6,132 bases of DNA from Anaerolineales bacterium UBA6663 (GTDB taxonomy: Bacteria; Chloroflexota; Anaerolineae; Anaerolineales; UBA6663), in the NCBI GenBank assembly GCA_002455335.1, contig DKKP01000268.1, positions 151 through 6,282 on the forward strand, written 5' to 3'. Positions 1 through 6,117 of this stretch are shown piece by piece; position 1 is the stretch's first letter; each line of letters begins with the position of its first letter. Made by a program: the position numbers and the translations under genes. A model generated the notes under the pieces. The model was given only the letters and a program-made list of their open reading frames with translations. It did not search any database and was not told the origin of the DNA.

Positions 1-1
1 A

Positions 2-103
2 CAACGTCTGTTGTCGATCGGCGTGCGGTCGCGCCTCCCCCTGGCTCAGGTCCGGCGCGCGATGCGCCAGGCCGTGCGCGAAGTCGAAGCCTTGCTCCAG
101 TGA
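2..103 (+). CDS. C-terminal fragment of an unrecognised protein (5' end outside window)
   Basis: An open frame enters from the left edge and runs 33 codons to the TGA at 101-103. The encoded tail ends VRRAMRQAVREVEALLQ, an Arg/Ala/Glu-rich amphipathic stretch that would form a C-terminal helix. The frame shows the strong G/C third-position bias of the other genes here, which supports it being coding. Too little is visible to name a family, and I do not recognise it. Its stop overlaps a GTG at 100-102 that opens the polA frame, but the better polA start lies 105 nt downstream, so the two genes need not be translationally coupled. Confidence 0.55.
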   Translation, partial: QRLLSIGVRSRLPLAQVRRAMRQAVREVEALLQ

Positions 104-195
104 CCGAAGACCGCTCACCACCGGCTGGTGTGTGCGCCCGAGTTGCCCGCCCGAAAGCGCCGTTTGTCGTCGCGGAAAGATGCTGCGCAAGCGGA

Positions 196-208
196 TACAA
201 TTGCGCCA
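196..208 (+). promoter_or_regulatory. -10 element of a probable leaderless polA promoter
   Basis: TACAAT at 196-201 matches the TATAAT consensus at 5 of 6 positions and stands out in GC-rich surroundings. Its last base lies 7 nt before the A of the ATG at 208, the usual distance from a -10 hexamer to the transcription start. No Shine-Dalgarno sequence lies at a useful distance before the ATG; the only GGA, at 193-195, is 12 nt away. Together these point to an mRNA that begins at or next to the start codon. I see no good -35 hexamer: the bases at 173-178 are CGGAAA, and TTGTCG at 164-169 is too far upstream. Confidence 0.5.
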
Positions 209-3033
209 TGCCGAAAACGCGCAAGACCCTCTACCTGATCGACGGGCACGGCCTGGCTTATCGCACGTACTTCGCGCTCACCGCCGCCTCTGACGGTTCG
301 CGGTGGGTGACGAAGAGCGGCGAGCCGACGGCGGGCACCTACGGGTTCGCTGTCAAGATGCTCGATTACCTGGCGGAAGGCCCTGATTACCTGGCCGTCA
401 GTTTTGACCTCGGCCGAACCTTCCGCGACGATCTCTTCGCGGAATACAAGGGCACGCGTGAGAAGATGCCGGACGATCTGCGGGTGCAGATCGAGCGCAT
501 CCAGGATCTGGTGCGGGCGTTCAATGCGCCGATCCTGACCGCCGAGGGCTATGAGGCCGATGATGTGCTCGGCACAGTGGCTCGACACGCGGCTGAAGCC
601 GGCGTGGATGTCGTGATCATCACGGGCGATCGCGACCTGTTGCAGCTCGCCGATGAGCGCGTCACGATTCGGCTCGCTGGCCAGAAGCTCAAAGACTCGA
701 AGGACTACGGCCCCGCCGAGGTCAAGGAGCGCTTCGGCCTGACCCCGATCGAATACATCGACTATAAGGCCCTGGTCGGCGACACCTCAGACAACATCCC
801 GGGTGTGCCTGGCGTCGGTGAGAAGACCGCCACCGAATTGCTGCAGAAATACGGCTCGCTCGATAGCATCTACGCGAACATCGACGAGGTCGCCAACCGA
901 TTCAAGACCAAGCTGATCGCCGGGCGCGATTCAGCAGTGCTCTCGAAACGGCTCTCGACGATCGTGACCGATGTGCCGCTCGCATTCGATCTCGAGGCCT
1001 GCCGGGTCGGGGGGCTCGATCGCGACAGGCTATTTGAGCTGTTCCGGGTGCTCGAGTTCAGTTCGCTCCTCAAGCGGCTGCCGGCCGGCGACGACGGAGA
1101 GCCCGCCGCAGCTCCAGAGCCCAAGCTCGAGACGGGCGGGGTGGTCACGCCAGCCGGGCAGATGGGGTTATTTGCCGAGCCCGTGGCCATCGAGAGCAAC
1201 CCGGCGCCGACCGAGGCCGTCATCGTCGCCGATGACGCGTCGCTCAAGGCGTTGGTTCGCGACCTGAGCGCCGCCCGCGCGATCGCGTTCGACGTCGAGA
1301 CCGATGGCTTGAGCCCTGTGCGGGCGAACCTGGTCGGCATCTCGCTCGCGGTGCGCGAGGGGCAAGGGTACTACATCCCTGTCGGCCATCGTGAGGGTCA
1401 ACAGCTGCCGCTCGGCCAGGTGATCGAGGCTCTGCGTGGCCCGCTGACCGACCCCAAGATCCCCAAACACGGGCATAACATCGACTTCGACTACATCGCG
1501 TTGGCCCGCGCGGGGATCAGGGTGACGCCGTTGGGCGTCGACACCATGCTCGCCGAGTGGCTGACCGACCCGGCCTCGCACAGCCTGGGACTGAAGAAGC
1601 TGGCGCTGGTGCGGCTTGGGGTCGAGATGACCGAGATCAGCGAGTTGATCGGCAGCGGCAAGAAGCAGATCTCGATGGATCTCGTGCCGATCGAGCGCGC
1701 TGCGCCGTATGCGGCCGCCGATGCCGATCTGACGCTGCGGCTTGTGCCCGTGCTGCTGGCCGAGGTCGAAGCCAAGCACCAGACCGAGCTGTTGCGCGAC
1801 CTCGAAATGCCCTTGATCCCGATCCTGGCCGACATGGAAATGGCGGGCATCAGCGTCGACGCACCGTACCTTGCCGAGCTGTCGACCGAGATCGAGGCGC
1901 AGTTGGCGAAGGTTGAGGCCGAGATCTACCATCTGGTCGGCTACAGCTTCAACATCAACTCGACCCAGCAGCTTTCGGAGGCCCTGTTTGGTAAGCTGGG
2001 TTTGCGCCCACCGGATAAATCGCGCAAGACAGCGGCCGGTAAATTCTCGACCGCGTCCGACGTGCTTGAGGATCTGCGCGACAGACACCCGGTGATCAAC
2101 CTGATCTTCGAGCAACGCGAGCTGAGCAAGCTCAAGTCGACCTATGTCGATGCGCTGCCGCAGCAGATCAACCCGGAGACGGGCCGGATCCATACCTCGT
2201 TCAACCAGGCCGGCGCAGTGACCGGACGGCTATCATCGTCGGATCCCAATCTGCAGAACATCCCGATCCGAACCGAGTTGGGCCGGCGCGTGCGGCGAGC
2301 CTTTGTGGCGGCGCCGGGCCAGGCGCTGATCTCGGCCGACTACTCGCAGATCGAGCTGCGCATTGCGGCGCATGTCAGCGACGACCCGGTGCTCAAGACC
2401 GCGTTTGCCGAGGGTCAGGACATCCACACCGCGACCGCGGCGGCCGTGCTTGGCCTCAAGCCCGAACAGGTCAGCAAAGAACAGCGGCGCCAGGCCAAGG
2501 CCATCAACTTCGGTTTGCTCTATGGCATGGGGTCGTTCGCGTTGGCCAAACAGACCGGGCTGACGCTGAGCGAAGCCGACGCCTTTGTGCGCCAGTACTT
2601 CGAACGCTTCCCGCGGATCCGCGCCTACATCGATGGCACAAAGGCCTTTGCGGCCGAGAACGGCTACGTACAGACCCTGCTCGGCCGGCGGCGTTACTTC
2701 CCGGGGCTGGCGGGCGAGGGCGGGGGCGGTGGACGCGAGGCCGCGATCGCCAAGGCACGCGCCGAGCGCGAGGCGATCAATGCGCCGATCCAGGGCACGG
2801 CCGCCGACGTTGTCAAGCGCGCGATGCTGGCCGTCGGGCCGGCGCTTGATGCGGCCGGACTTCAGGCGCGACTGTTGCTGCAGGTGCATGACGAACTTGT
2901 TTTGGAGTGCAGGAAGAAGGATGTCAAGGCCGTGAGCGCGATCCTGAGGGAAGTGATGGAAGGCGCGTTTGCGTTGTCGGTGCCGCTCGGCGTCGAGGTG
3001 CGCAGCGGCCCCAACTGGGATGAACTGAACTGA
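208..3033 (+). CDS. polA: DNA polymerase I with active 5'-nuclease and proofreading domains
   Basis: DNA polymerase I (941 aa) removes RNA primers and fills gaps in lagging-strand synthesis and excision repair. Residues 1 to about 300 form the 5'-nuclease (FEN) domain, with acidic residues Asp12, Asp67, Glu116, Asp118/119, Asp141/143 and Asp192/195, and a helix-hairpin-helix (IPGVPGVGEKTA). A Pro/Ala-rich linker leads to a 3'-5' exonuclease domain with complete Exo I (Asp362, Glu364), Exo II (Asn424, Asp428) and Exo III (Tyr501, Asp505), so proofreading should be active, unlike Taq. The polymerase domain has motif A (DYSQIELR, 711-718), the O-helix (Arg760, Lys764, Phe768, Tyr772) and motif C (QVHDE, 892-896). 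A Gly-rich insert (GEGGGGG) lies in the segment before AERE-AINAPIQGTAAD. ATG 208 is preferred over GTG 100 because family similarity (TLYLIDGHGLAYRTYFAL) begins just after it and a -10 element sits immediately upstream. The residue assignments follow the E. coli and Taq enzymes. Identity is near certain; only the start is open. Confidence 0.97.
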   Translation: MPKTRKTLYLIDGHGLAYRTYFALTAASDGSRWVTKSGEPTAGTYGFAVKMLDYLAEGPDYLAVSFDLGRTFRDDLFAEYKGTREKMPDDLRVQIERIQDLVRAFNAPILTAEGYEADDVLGTVARHAAEAGVDVVIITGDRDLLQLADERVTIRLAGQKLKDSKDYGPAEVKERFGLTPIEYIDYKALVGDTSDNIPGVPGVGEKTATELLQKYGSLDSIYANIDEVANRFKTKLIAGRDSAVLSKRLSTIVTDVPLAFDLEACRVGGLDRDRLFELFRVLEFSSLLKRLPAGDDGEPAAAPEPKLETGGVVTPAGQMGLFAEPVAIESNPAPTEAVIVADDASLKALVRDLSAARAIAFDVETDGLSPVRANLVGISLAVREGQGYYIPVGHREGQQLPLGQVIEALRGPLTDPKIPKHGHNIDFDYIALARAGIRVTPLGVDTMLAEWLTDPASHSLGLKKLALVRLGVEMTEISELIGSGKKQISMDLVPIERAAPYAAADADLTLRLVPVLLAEVEAKHQTELLRDLEMPLIPILADMEMAGISVDAPYLAELSTEIEAQLAKVEAEIYHLVGYSFNINSTQQLSEALFGKLGLRPPDKSRKTAAGKFSTASDVLEDLRDRHPVINLIFEQRELSKLKSTYVDALPQQINPETGRIHTSFNQAGAVTGRLSSSDPNLQNIPIRTELGRRVRRAFVAAPGQALISADYSQIELRIAAHVSDDPVLKTAFAEGQDIHTATAAAVLGLKPEQVSKEQRRQAKAINFGLLYGMGSFALAKQTGLTLSEADAFVRQYFERFPRIRAYIDGTKAFAAENGYVQTLLGRRRYFPGLAGEGGGGGREAAIAKARAEREAINAPIQGTAADVVKRAMLAVGPALDAAGLQARLLLQVHDELVLECRKKDVKAVSAILREVMEGAFALSVPLGVEVRSGPNWDELN
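1159..1173 (+). other. Candidate beta-clamp-binding motif (QMGLF) in the PolA linker
   Basis: Residues 318-322 of PolA (numbered from ATG 208) read Gln-Met-Gly-Leu-Phe and fit the bacterial sliding-clamp pentapeptide Q-x-x-L-F. The motif lies in the Pro/Ala/Glu-rich, presumably disordered linker between the 5'-nuclease and exonuclease domains, an accessible place for a clamp peptide. The Leu and Phe codons are TTA and TTT, unusual in this GC-rich gene. Clamp binding by this site is an inference from the motif and its setting. Confidence 0.5.
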
Positions 3034-3051
3034 TCACCTGGGGTGCCCCGG

Positions 3052-3627
3052 ATGCCACCCATCGTCATCGTCCCGTATCGGGCAGATTGGCCAGCCGAGT
3101 TTCAGGATGTCGCGCGCGATCTGCGCCGCATCCTGGGCGTTGCCGCGTTGCGGATCGACCACATCGGTTCGACTTCGGTGCCGGGGCTGGCCGCCAAAGA
3201 CATTATCGACGTCCAGGTCACCGTCGCCGACCTGGTCTCCGATCTCTCGGTGGCAATGACAACGGCTGGCTACCAGGCATTCGACCGATACAGCCGCGAC
3301 CATGTGCCGCCTGGAATGGATCCTGAGCCGGCGGCCGCGTGGGCCAAGTTGTTCTTCAGACCGGGAGCCGGCGCTCGGCCGGCCAACATCCACATCCGGG
3401 TCGCTGGGCGGCCGAACCAGCGTTTTGCCTTACTGTTCCGCGACTACCTCCGGGCCAACCCGCCCTCCGCGGCCGCTTACGCCGAGCTCAAGCGCCGGCT
3501 GGCGGCTCAGCTGGCAGACCCGGCCATGTACCCCGACGTCAAAGACCCGGCCGTCGATCAGATCTACTTCGCGGCCGAGGCCTGGGCAGCCGCCGTGGGC
3601 TGGGCGCCTGGCCCCGCCGATGCCTGA
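3052..3627 (+). CDS. GrpB-family (UPF0157) nucleotidyltransferase-fold protein
   Basis: A 191-residue protein that is close to full length for the family. The N-terminus (IVIVPYRADWPAEF) is the typical GrpB opening. HIGSTSVPGLAAKDIID at residues 37-53 is the family signature and corresponds to the nucleotidyltransferase glycine-serine loop (Gly39-Ser40) followed by Asp53. The second position of the D-h-[D/E] pattern is Gln55, so a complete two-metal site is not evident, and many family members also vary there. The C-terminal FRDYLRANPPSAAAYAELK is also characteristic. No signal peptide or membrane segment is seen, so it should be cytoplasmic. The substrate and reaction are not established for this family. 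ATG 3052 is chosen because it gives the usual MPPIVIVPY start and has GGGG six to nine bases upstream; GTG 3043 in the same frame would add three residues. It begins 18 bp after the polA stop and is probably co-transcribed with it. Confidence 0.9.
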   Translation: MPPIVIVPYRADWPAEFQDVARDLRRILGVAALRIDHIGSTSVPGLAAKDIIDVQVTVADLVSDLSVAMTTAGYQAFDRYSRDHVPPGMDPEPAAAWAKLFFRPGAGARPANIHIRVAGRPNQRFALLFRDYLRANPPSAAAYAELKRRLAAQLADPAMYPDVKDPAVDQIYFAAEAWAAAVGWAPGPADA

Positions 3628-3643
3628 GAGAAGTCGGCAAAGC

Positions 3644-3660
3644 GGCCCGTCTGCCGGGCC
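3644..3660 (+). other. GC hairpin downstream of the GrpB gene, possible weak terminator
   Basis: GGCCCG (3644-3649) and CGGGCC (3655-3660) are perfect complements around a 5-nt loop, 16 nt after the GrpB-family stop. The right arm overlaps a 10-bp perfect palindrome, CCGGGCCCGG (3654-3663), so alternative folds exist. No T-run follows, so this is not a standard intrinsic terminator. It could slow or end the polA-GrpB transcript or protect its 3' end, or it could be chance in GC-rich DNA. Confidence 0.25.
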
Positions 3661-3710
3661 CGGTTCGTGCAGCCCCAGCCAACCAAAACCCGCCTGAGCC
3701 GACGTAACGG

Positions 3711-3733
3711 CACATAAATTGCACATGTAAATT
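3711..3733 (+). promoter_or_regulatory. AT-rich imperfect direct repeat upstream of the TPR gene
   Basis: CACATAAATT (3711-3720) is followed two bases later by CACATGTAAATT (3722-3733), the same sequence with two extra bases. This is the most AT-rich patch in the window. It covers roughly -60 to -38 relative to the transcription start predicted from the -10 at 3759-3764, where activator sites or UP elements usually sit. The promoter lacks a recognisable -35, which would suit an activator-dependent promoter. The binding protein is unknown, and function is inferred only from position and composition. Confidence 0.3.
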
Positions 3734-3758
3734 CAGGGAGTACGGGCTTCTGTTCCGT

Positions 3759-3764
3759 TAGACT
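3759..3764 (+). promoter_or_regulatory. Weak -10-like element of the TPR gene
   Basis: TAGACT fits T-A-N-A-N-T, 4 of 6 bases of the consensus including the most conserved first, second and last positions. The predicted transcription start would be near 3771, just after the first ATG (3766) and 4 nt before a second in-frame ATG (3775). If the element is real, translation would start at 3775 on a nearly leaderless mRNA. No Shine-Dalgarno sequence precedes either ATG, and no -35 hexamer is evident. Confidence 0.3.
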
Positions 3765-3765
3765 G

Positions 3766-6093
3766 ATGCAGATTATGGCTGGTCGACGCGATCTCTTCGA
3801 ACACACGATGCAGGCTGGGCATTCAGCTGCCTGGGAGGGGCGTTGGGCGGAAGCGCTCAAGGCCTATCAGGCCGCGGTCACCGAGTTCCCCGACGATGGC
3901 GGGGCCCTCAACGCGCTGGGCATGGCCTACCTCGAGCAGAATCAGCTCAAGGAAGCGCTCACTGTCTATCAGCGCGCGGCGGCCAAGACGCCCGGTGACC
4001 CGGTGGCCCCCGAGAAATGCGGCGAGATCCTTGGCCGTTTGGGGCGGAACCGCGAGGCCGGCCAGGCGTTTCTCTATGTGGCTGAGCTCCACCTCAAACG
4101 CCAGGATGTGGCCAAGGCGGTCACGAACCTTGCCCGCAGCGTCAAGGCGACACCCGATAACCTGGGCGCCCGGTCGCGGCTGGCGTTGGCGCTCGAGCGG
4201 GCCGGCAAGCCGCAGGCCGCGGCGCTCGAGTTCATCCAGGTCGCGCGGCTCTTCCAGCAGGCCGCCGATCCCGCGAAAGCCAATGCGGCGCTGCAGCGCG
4301 CCGTTCAGCTCAGCCAGCAGCTTCCGGAGGCGCGTGAGGCGTTCAGCTGTCTGAAGAACGCCCAGCTGATCCCTTCGAGCTTGCGTGGGGTCGAGATCGC
4401 GCTCGAGGCCCCGGCCAGCAACCCGACGCCGCAAACGCCCAATCCGCTTGGTGTCTTTGCCGAAGCCAGTGCGTCAGCTCAACCGGTGCGCAAGGCCAAT
4501 GTGCTCGAGCAGGCCCGTGAAGTCGCCCTGACGCTGCTGGCCGAGCTGCTCTTCGATGAGGATGCCGACACCACAAAGACCGCCGGCTCGGTGAGCGCCT
4601 TGTCGCGCGGCACAGGTGCGTTGCGCAACCCGCAGGGCCAGCGCGCTCATGCGATCATGTACCTGGGTCAGGCGATCAACGAGCAATCGCTGGGCAGCCG
4701 CGAGGCCGCGCTCAATCTGTACACGAACGTCATGAACGCCGGGCTCGATCACCCGCTTGTGCACTTCATGCGCGGCGTCTTGCTGCTTGAATTGCGTCGG
4801 CCGCAGGAGGCGCTGGCAGCGCTCACCCCGGCCCTGCAACATCAGGCTGTGGTCACCGGGGCCAACTACGGCCTGGGCGAGGCCGCGCGTCAGCTGGGCC
4901 AGGCCCGACATGCCTTCCACTACTTCTTCGATGCGCTCAAGCAGCTGGATGTCAGCCTGGCGCCCGCCGATCAACAGGATGCGATCGCCGAAGGCTACGA
5001 CACGCTGTCCGAGTCGTTTTCGCGGTTGACCGATGACGAGTTGGGCCGGATGCTCCCCAGCGTCCAACACATGCTCTCGGGCGACAACTGGGAGGAACGC
5101 GCCAGGTCGGCGCGCCAGCAGCTAGACCGTGACGGCGGCGGCGGCACGCTGGCCGACCTGCTCGCCACGCCCGGCAACGATGCGGCGATGGAGTCTTTGC
5201 GCAAGATCGAGGAGCACATGCGTCGTGGGCTCTATGCCACGGCCATGGAGGAAGCGTACTATGCGCTGGATGCTTCGCCGACGTATCTGCCGGTGCACAT
5301 CCGCATGGCCGAGATCCTGACCGCCGAGAACCGGCCGGATGCGGCCGCGCAGAAGTATCAGGTGGTGGCCGCGACCTACAAGGCCCGGGGCGAGGTGGGG
5401 CGGTCGATCCGGCTGCTCAACCGCGTCCTCAACCTCAATCCGCTCGATGTGACGGCACGGACCGAACTGATCGAGCTCCTCAAGAGCCAGGGTCAGATGA
5501 CCGATGCCATCTCCCATATCGCCGAGCTGGGTCGGACGTACTATGAACTGGCCGACCTTGAGGGCGCGCGCGAGCAATACGCACGCGCGCTTGAACTGGC
5601 TCAGAAGTCGGGCGACCGGACCTGGTCGGTCAAGATCCTGCATGAACTTGGCGACATCGATGTGCAGCGGCTGGCCTGGCGCGATGCACTCAAGGTCTAT
5701 GAACAGGTCAAGACGCTGGCGCCCGGCGACGAGCGCGCGCGGATCGCGCTCATCGACCTCTATTTCCGGATCGATAATCAGCGGTCAGGGGTGGCCGAGC
5801 TCGACGAACAGCTCAAGCACCTCATCACGCACCGCCAATTCTCCAACGCCACGATCCTGCTCGAGGAACTGGCCAACAGCTATCCGGGCCATGGCGCCAT
5901 CATCGCCCGGTTGGCCCGTGTGTATCAGGATCAGGGCCGCAAGGCCGATGCCATCAACCGCTACGAGGGCTTGATCGAGCTCCAGATCCAGTCTGGAGCT
6001 CAAGCCCAGGCGCGCGAGACGATCCAGGCTGTTCTGGCGCTTAGCCCCGAAGATCCGGCGCCGTTCGTGCGCCTGCTGGGCCAGTTGAACTGA
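3766..6093 (+). CDS. Large TPR-repeat protein, cytoplasmic, specific role unknown
   Basis: A 775-residue protein made almost wholly of helix-turn-helix tetratricopeptide repeats, which act as protein-binding scaffolds. Three repeat blocks are visible. Residues about 17-195 contain classic units such as NALGMAYLEQNQLKEALTVY. Residues about 290-397 form a middle block, and 473-770 form a longer C-terminal block. They are separated by a Pro/Ala/Ser-rich and then acidic linker (about 204-285, including LLFDEDAD) and a Gly-rich linker (GGGGTLADLLATPGND, about 457-472). No signal peptide, transmembrane segment, kinase, protease or other catalytic domain is seen. The first ATG (3766) is given; ATG 3775 would give MAGRRDLFEH and better suits the predicted promoter. 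The gene lies 138 bp after the GrpB-family stop, with promoter-like sequence between, so it is likely its own unit. A long inverted repeat lies near its 3' end. It resembles conserved TPR proteins of Chloroflexota, but partners and pathway cannot be read from sequence. Confidence 0.93.
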   Translation: MQIMAGRRDLFEHTMQAGHSAAWEGRWAEALKAYQAAVTEFPDDGGALNALGMAYLEQNQLKEALTVYQRAAAKTPGDPVAPEKCGEILGRLGRNREAGQAFLYVAELHLKRQDVAKAVTNLARSVKATPDNLGARSRLALALERAGKPQAAALEFIQVARLFQQAADPAKANAALQRAVQLSQQLPEAREAFSCLKNAQLIPSSLRGVEIALEAPASNPTPQTPNPLGVFAEASASAQPVRKANVLEQAREVALTLLAELLFDEDADTTKTAGSVSALSRGTGALRNPQGQRAHAIMYLGQAINEQSLGSREAALNLYTNVMNAGLDHPLVHFMRGVLLLELRRPQEALAALTPALQHQAVVTGANYGLGEAARQLGQARHAFHYFFDALKQLDVSLAPADQQDAIAEGYDTLSESFSRLTDDELGRMLPSVQHMLSGDNWEERARSARQQLDRDGGGGTLADLLATPGNDAAMESLRKIEEHMRRGLYATAMEEAYYALDASPTYLPVHIRMAEILTAENRPDAAAQKYQVVAATYKARGEVGRSIRLLNRVLNLNPLDVTARTELIELLKSQGQMTDAISHIAELGRTYYELADLEGAREQYARALELAQKSGDRTWSVKILHELGDIDVQRLAWRDALKVYEQVKTLAPGDERARIALIDLYFRIDNQRSGVAELDEQLKHLITHRQFSNATILLEELANSYPGHGAIIARLARVYQDQGRKADAINRYEGLIELQIQSGAQAQARETIQAVLALSPEDPAPFVRLLGQLN
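5967..6007 (+). repeat. Quasi-palindrome within the 3' end of the TPR gene
   Basis: GGGCTTGA (5967-5974) pairs perfectly with TCAAGCCC (6000-6007), and GCTCCAGA (5979-5986) with TCTGGAGC (5992-5999). The right arm is a continuous 16-base complement of the left arm, which carries four extra bases (TCGA, 5975-5978). The loop is TCCAG (5987-5991). As RNA this is a 16-bp hairpin with one 4-nt bulge, ending 83 bases before the stop codon. No T-run follows. The reading frame passes through it unbroken and encodes ordinary TPR-like helix sequence. Confidence 0.9.
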
Positions 6094-6096
6094 GTG

Positions 6097-6117
6097 TGGA
6101 GCGCGGAGCGGGGAGCG
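6097..6117 (+). repeat. Three-unit tandem heptamer after the TPR stop
   Basis: TGGAGCG, CGGAGCG and GGGAGCG follow each other without a gap, three copies of NGGAGCG starting 3 bases after the TGA at 6091-6093. The GGAG cores resemble Shine-Dalgarno sequences and could serve a gene starting beyond the window, but no start codon suited to them is visible. The remaining bases to 6132 hold nothing else I can identify. Confidence 0.6.

Noticed and set aside
100..207. Upstream GTG start that would extend PolA by 36 residues and overlap the previous gene's stop
   Set aside because: The extension is low-complexity and unlike any PolA N-terminus, while family similarity starts just after ATG 208, with a -10 element and no Shine-Dalgarno sequence directly before it.
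1218..1237. 7-bp inverted repeat CGTCATC / GATGACG inside polA
   Set aside because: Short perfect stems of this size are expected several times by chance in a GC-rich 6 kb sequence. It serves as a baseline for judging the much longer repeat at 5967-6007.
1168..2193. Long antisense open frame (341 codons) opposite polA
   Set aside because: It is a mirror of a GC-rich coding frame. Its product is Gln/Arg/His/Leu-rich without recognisable motifs, and the + strand here encodes the PolA exonuclease and polymerase domains.
2233..2889. Antisense open frame (218 codons) opposite the polymerase domain
   Set aside because: It has the same compositional cause. The conserved polymerase motifs A and B lie on the other strand across this stretch.
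3644..3663. Rho-independent terminator after the GrpB-family gene
   Set aside because: A hairpin exists but no T-run follows it, so it was kept only as a low-confidence structure.
4474..5070. Antisense open frame (198 codons) opposite the TPR gene
   Set aside because: The TPR periodicity on the + strand is clear, and the antisense product shows no family features.
5564..5590. CG-alternating arms around 5565-5572 and 5584-5590 in the TPR gene
   Set aside because: Low-complexity GCGCGC runs pair trivially and follow from Ala/Arg codons.
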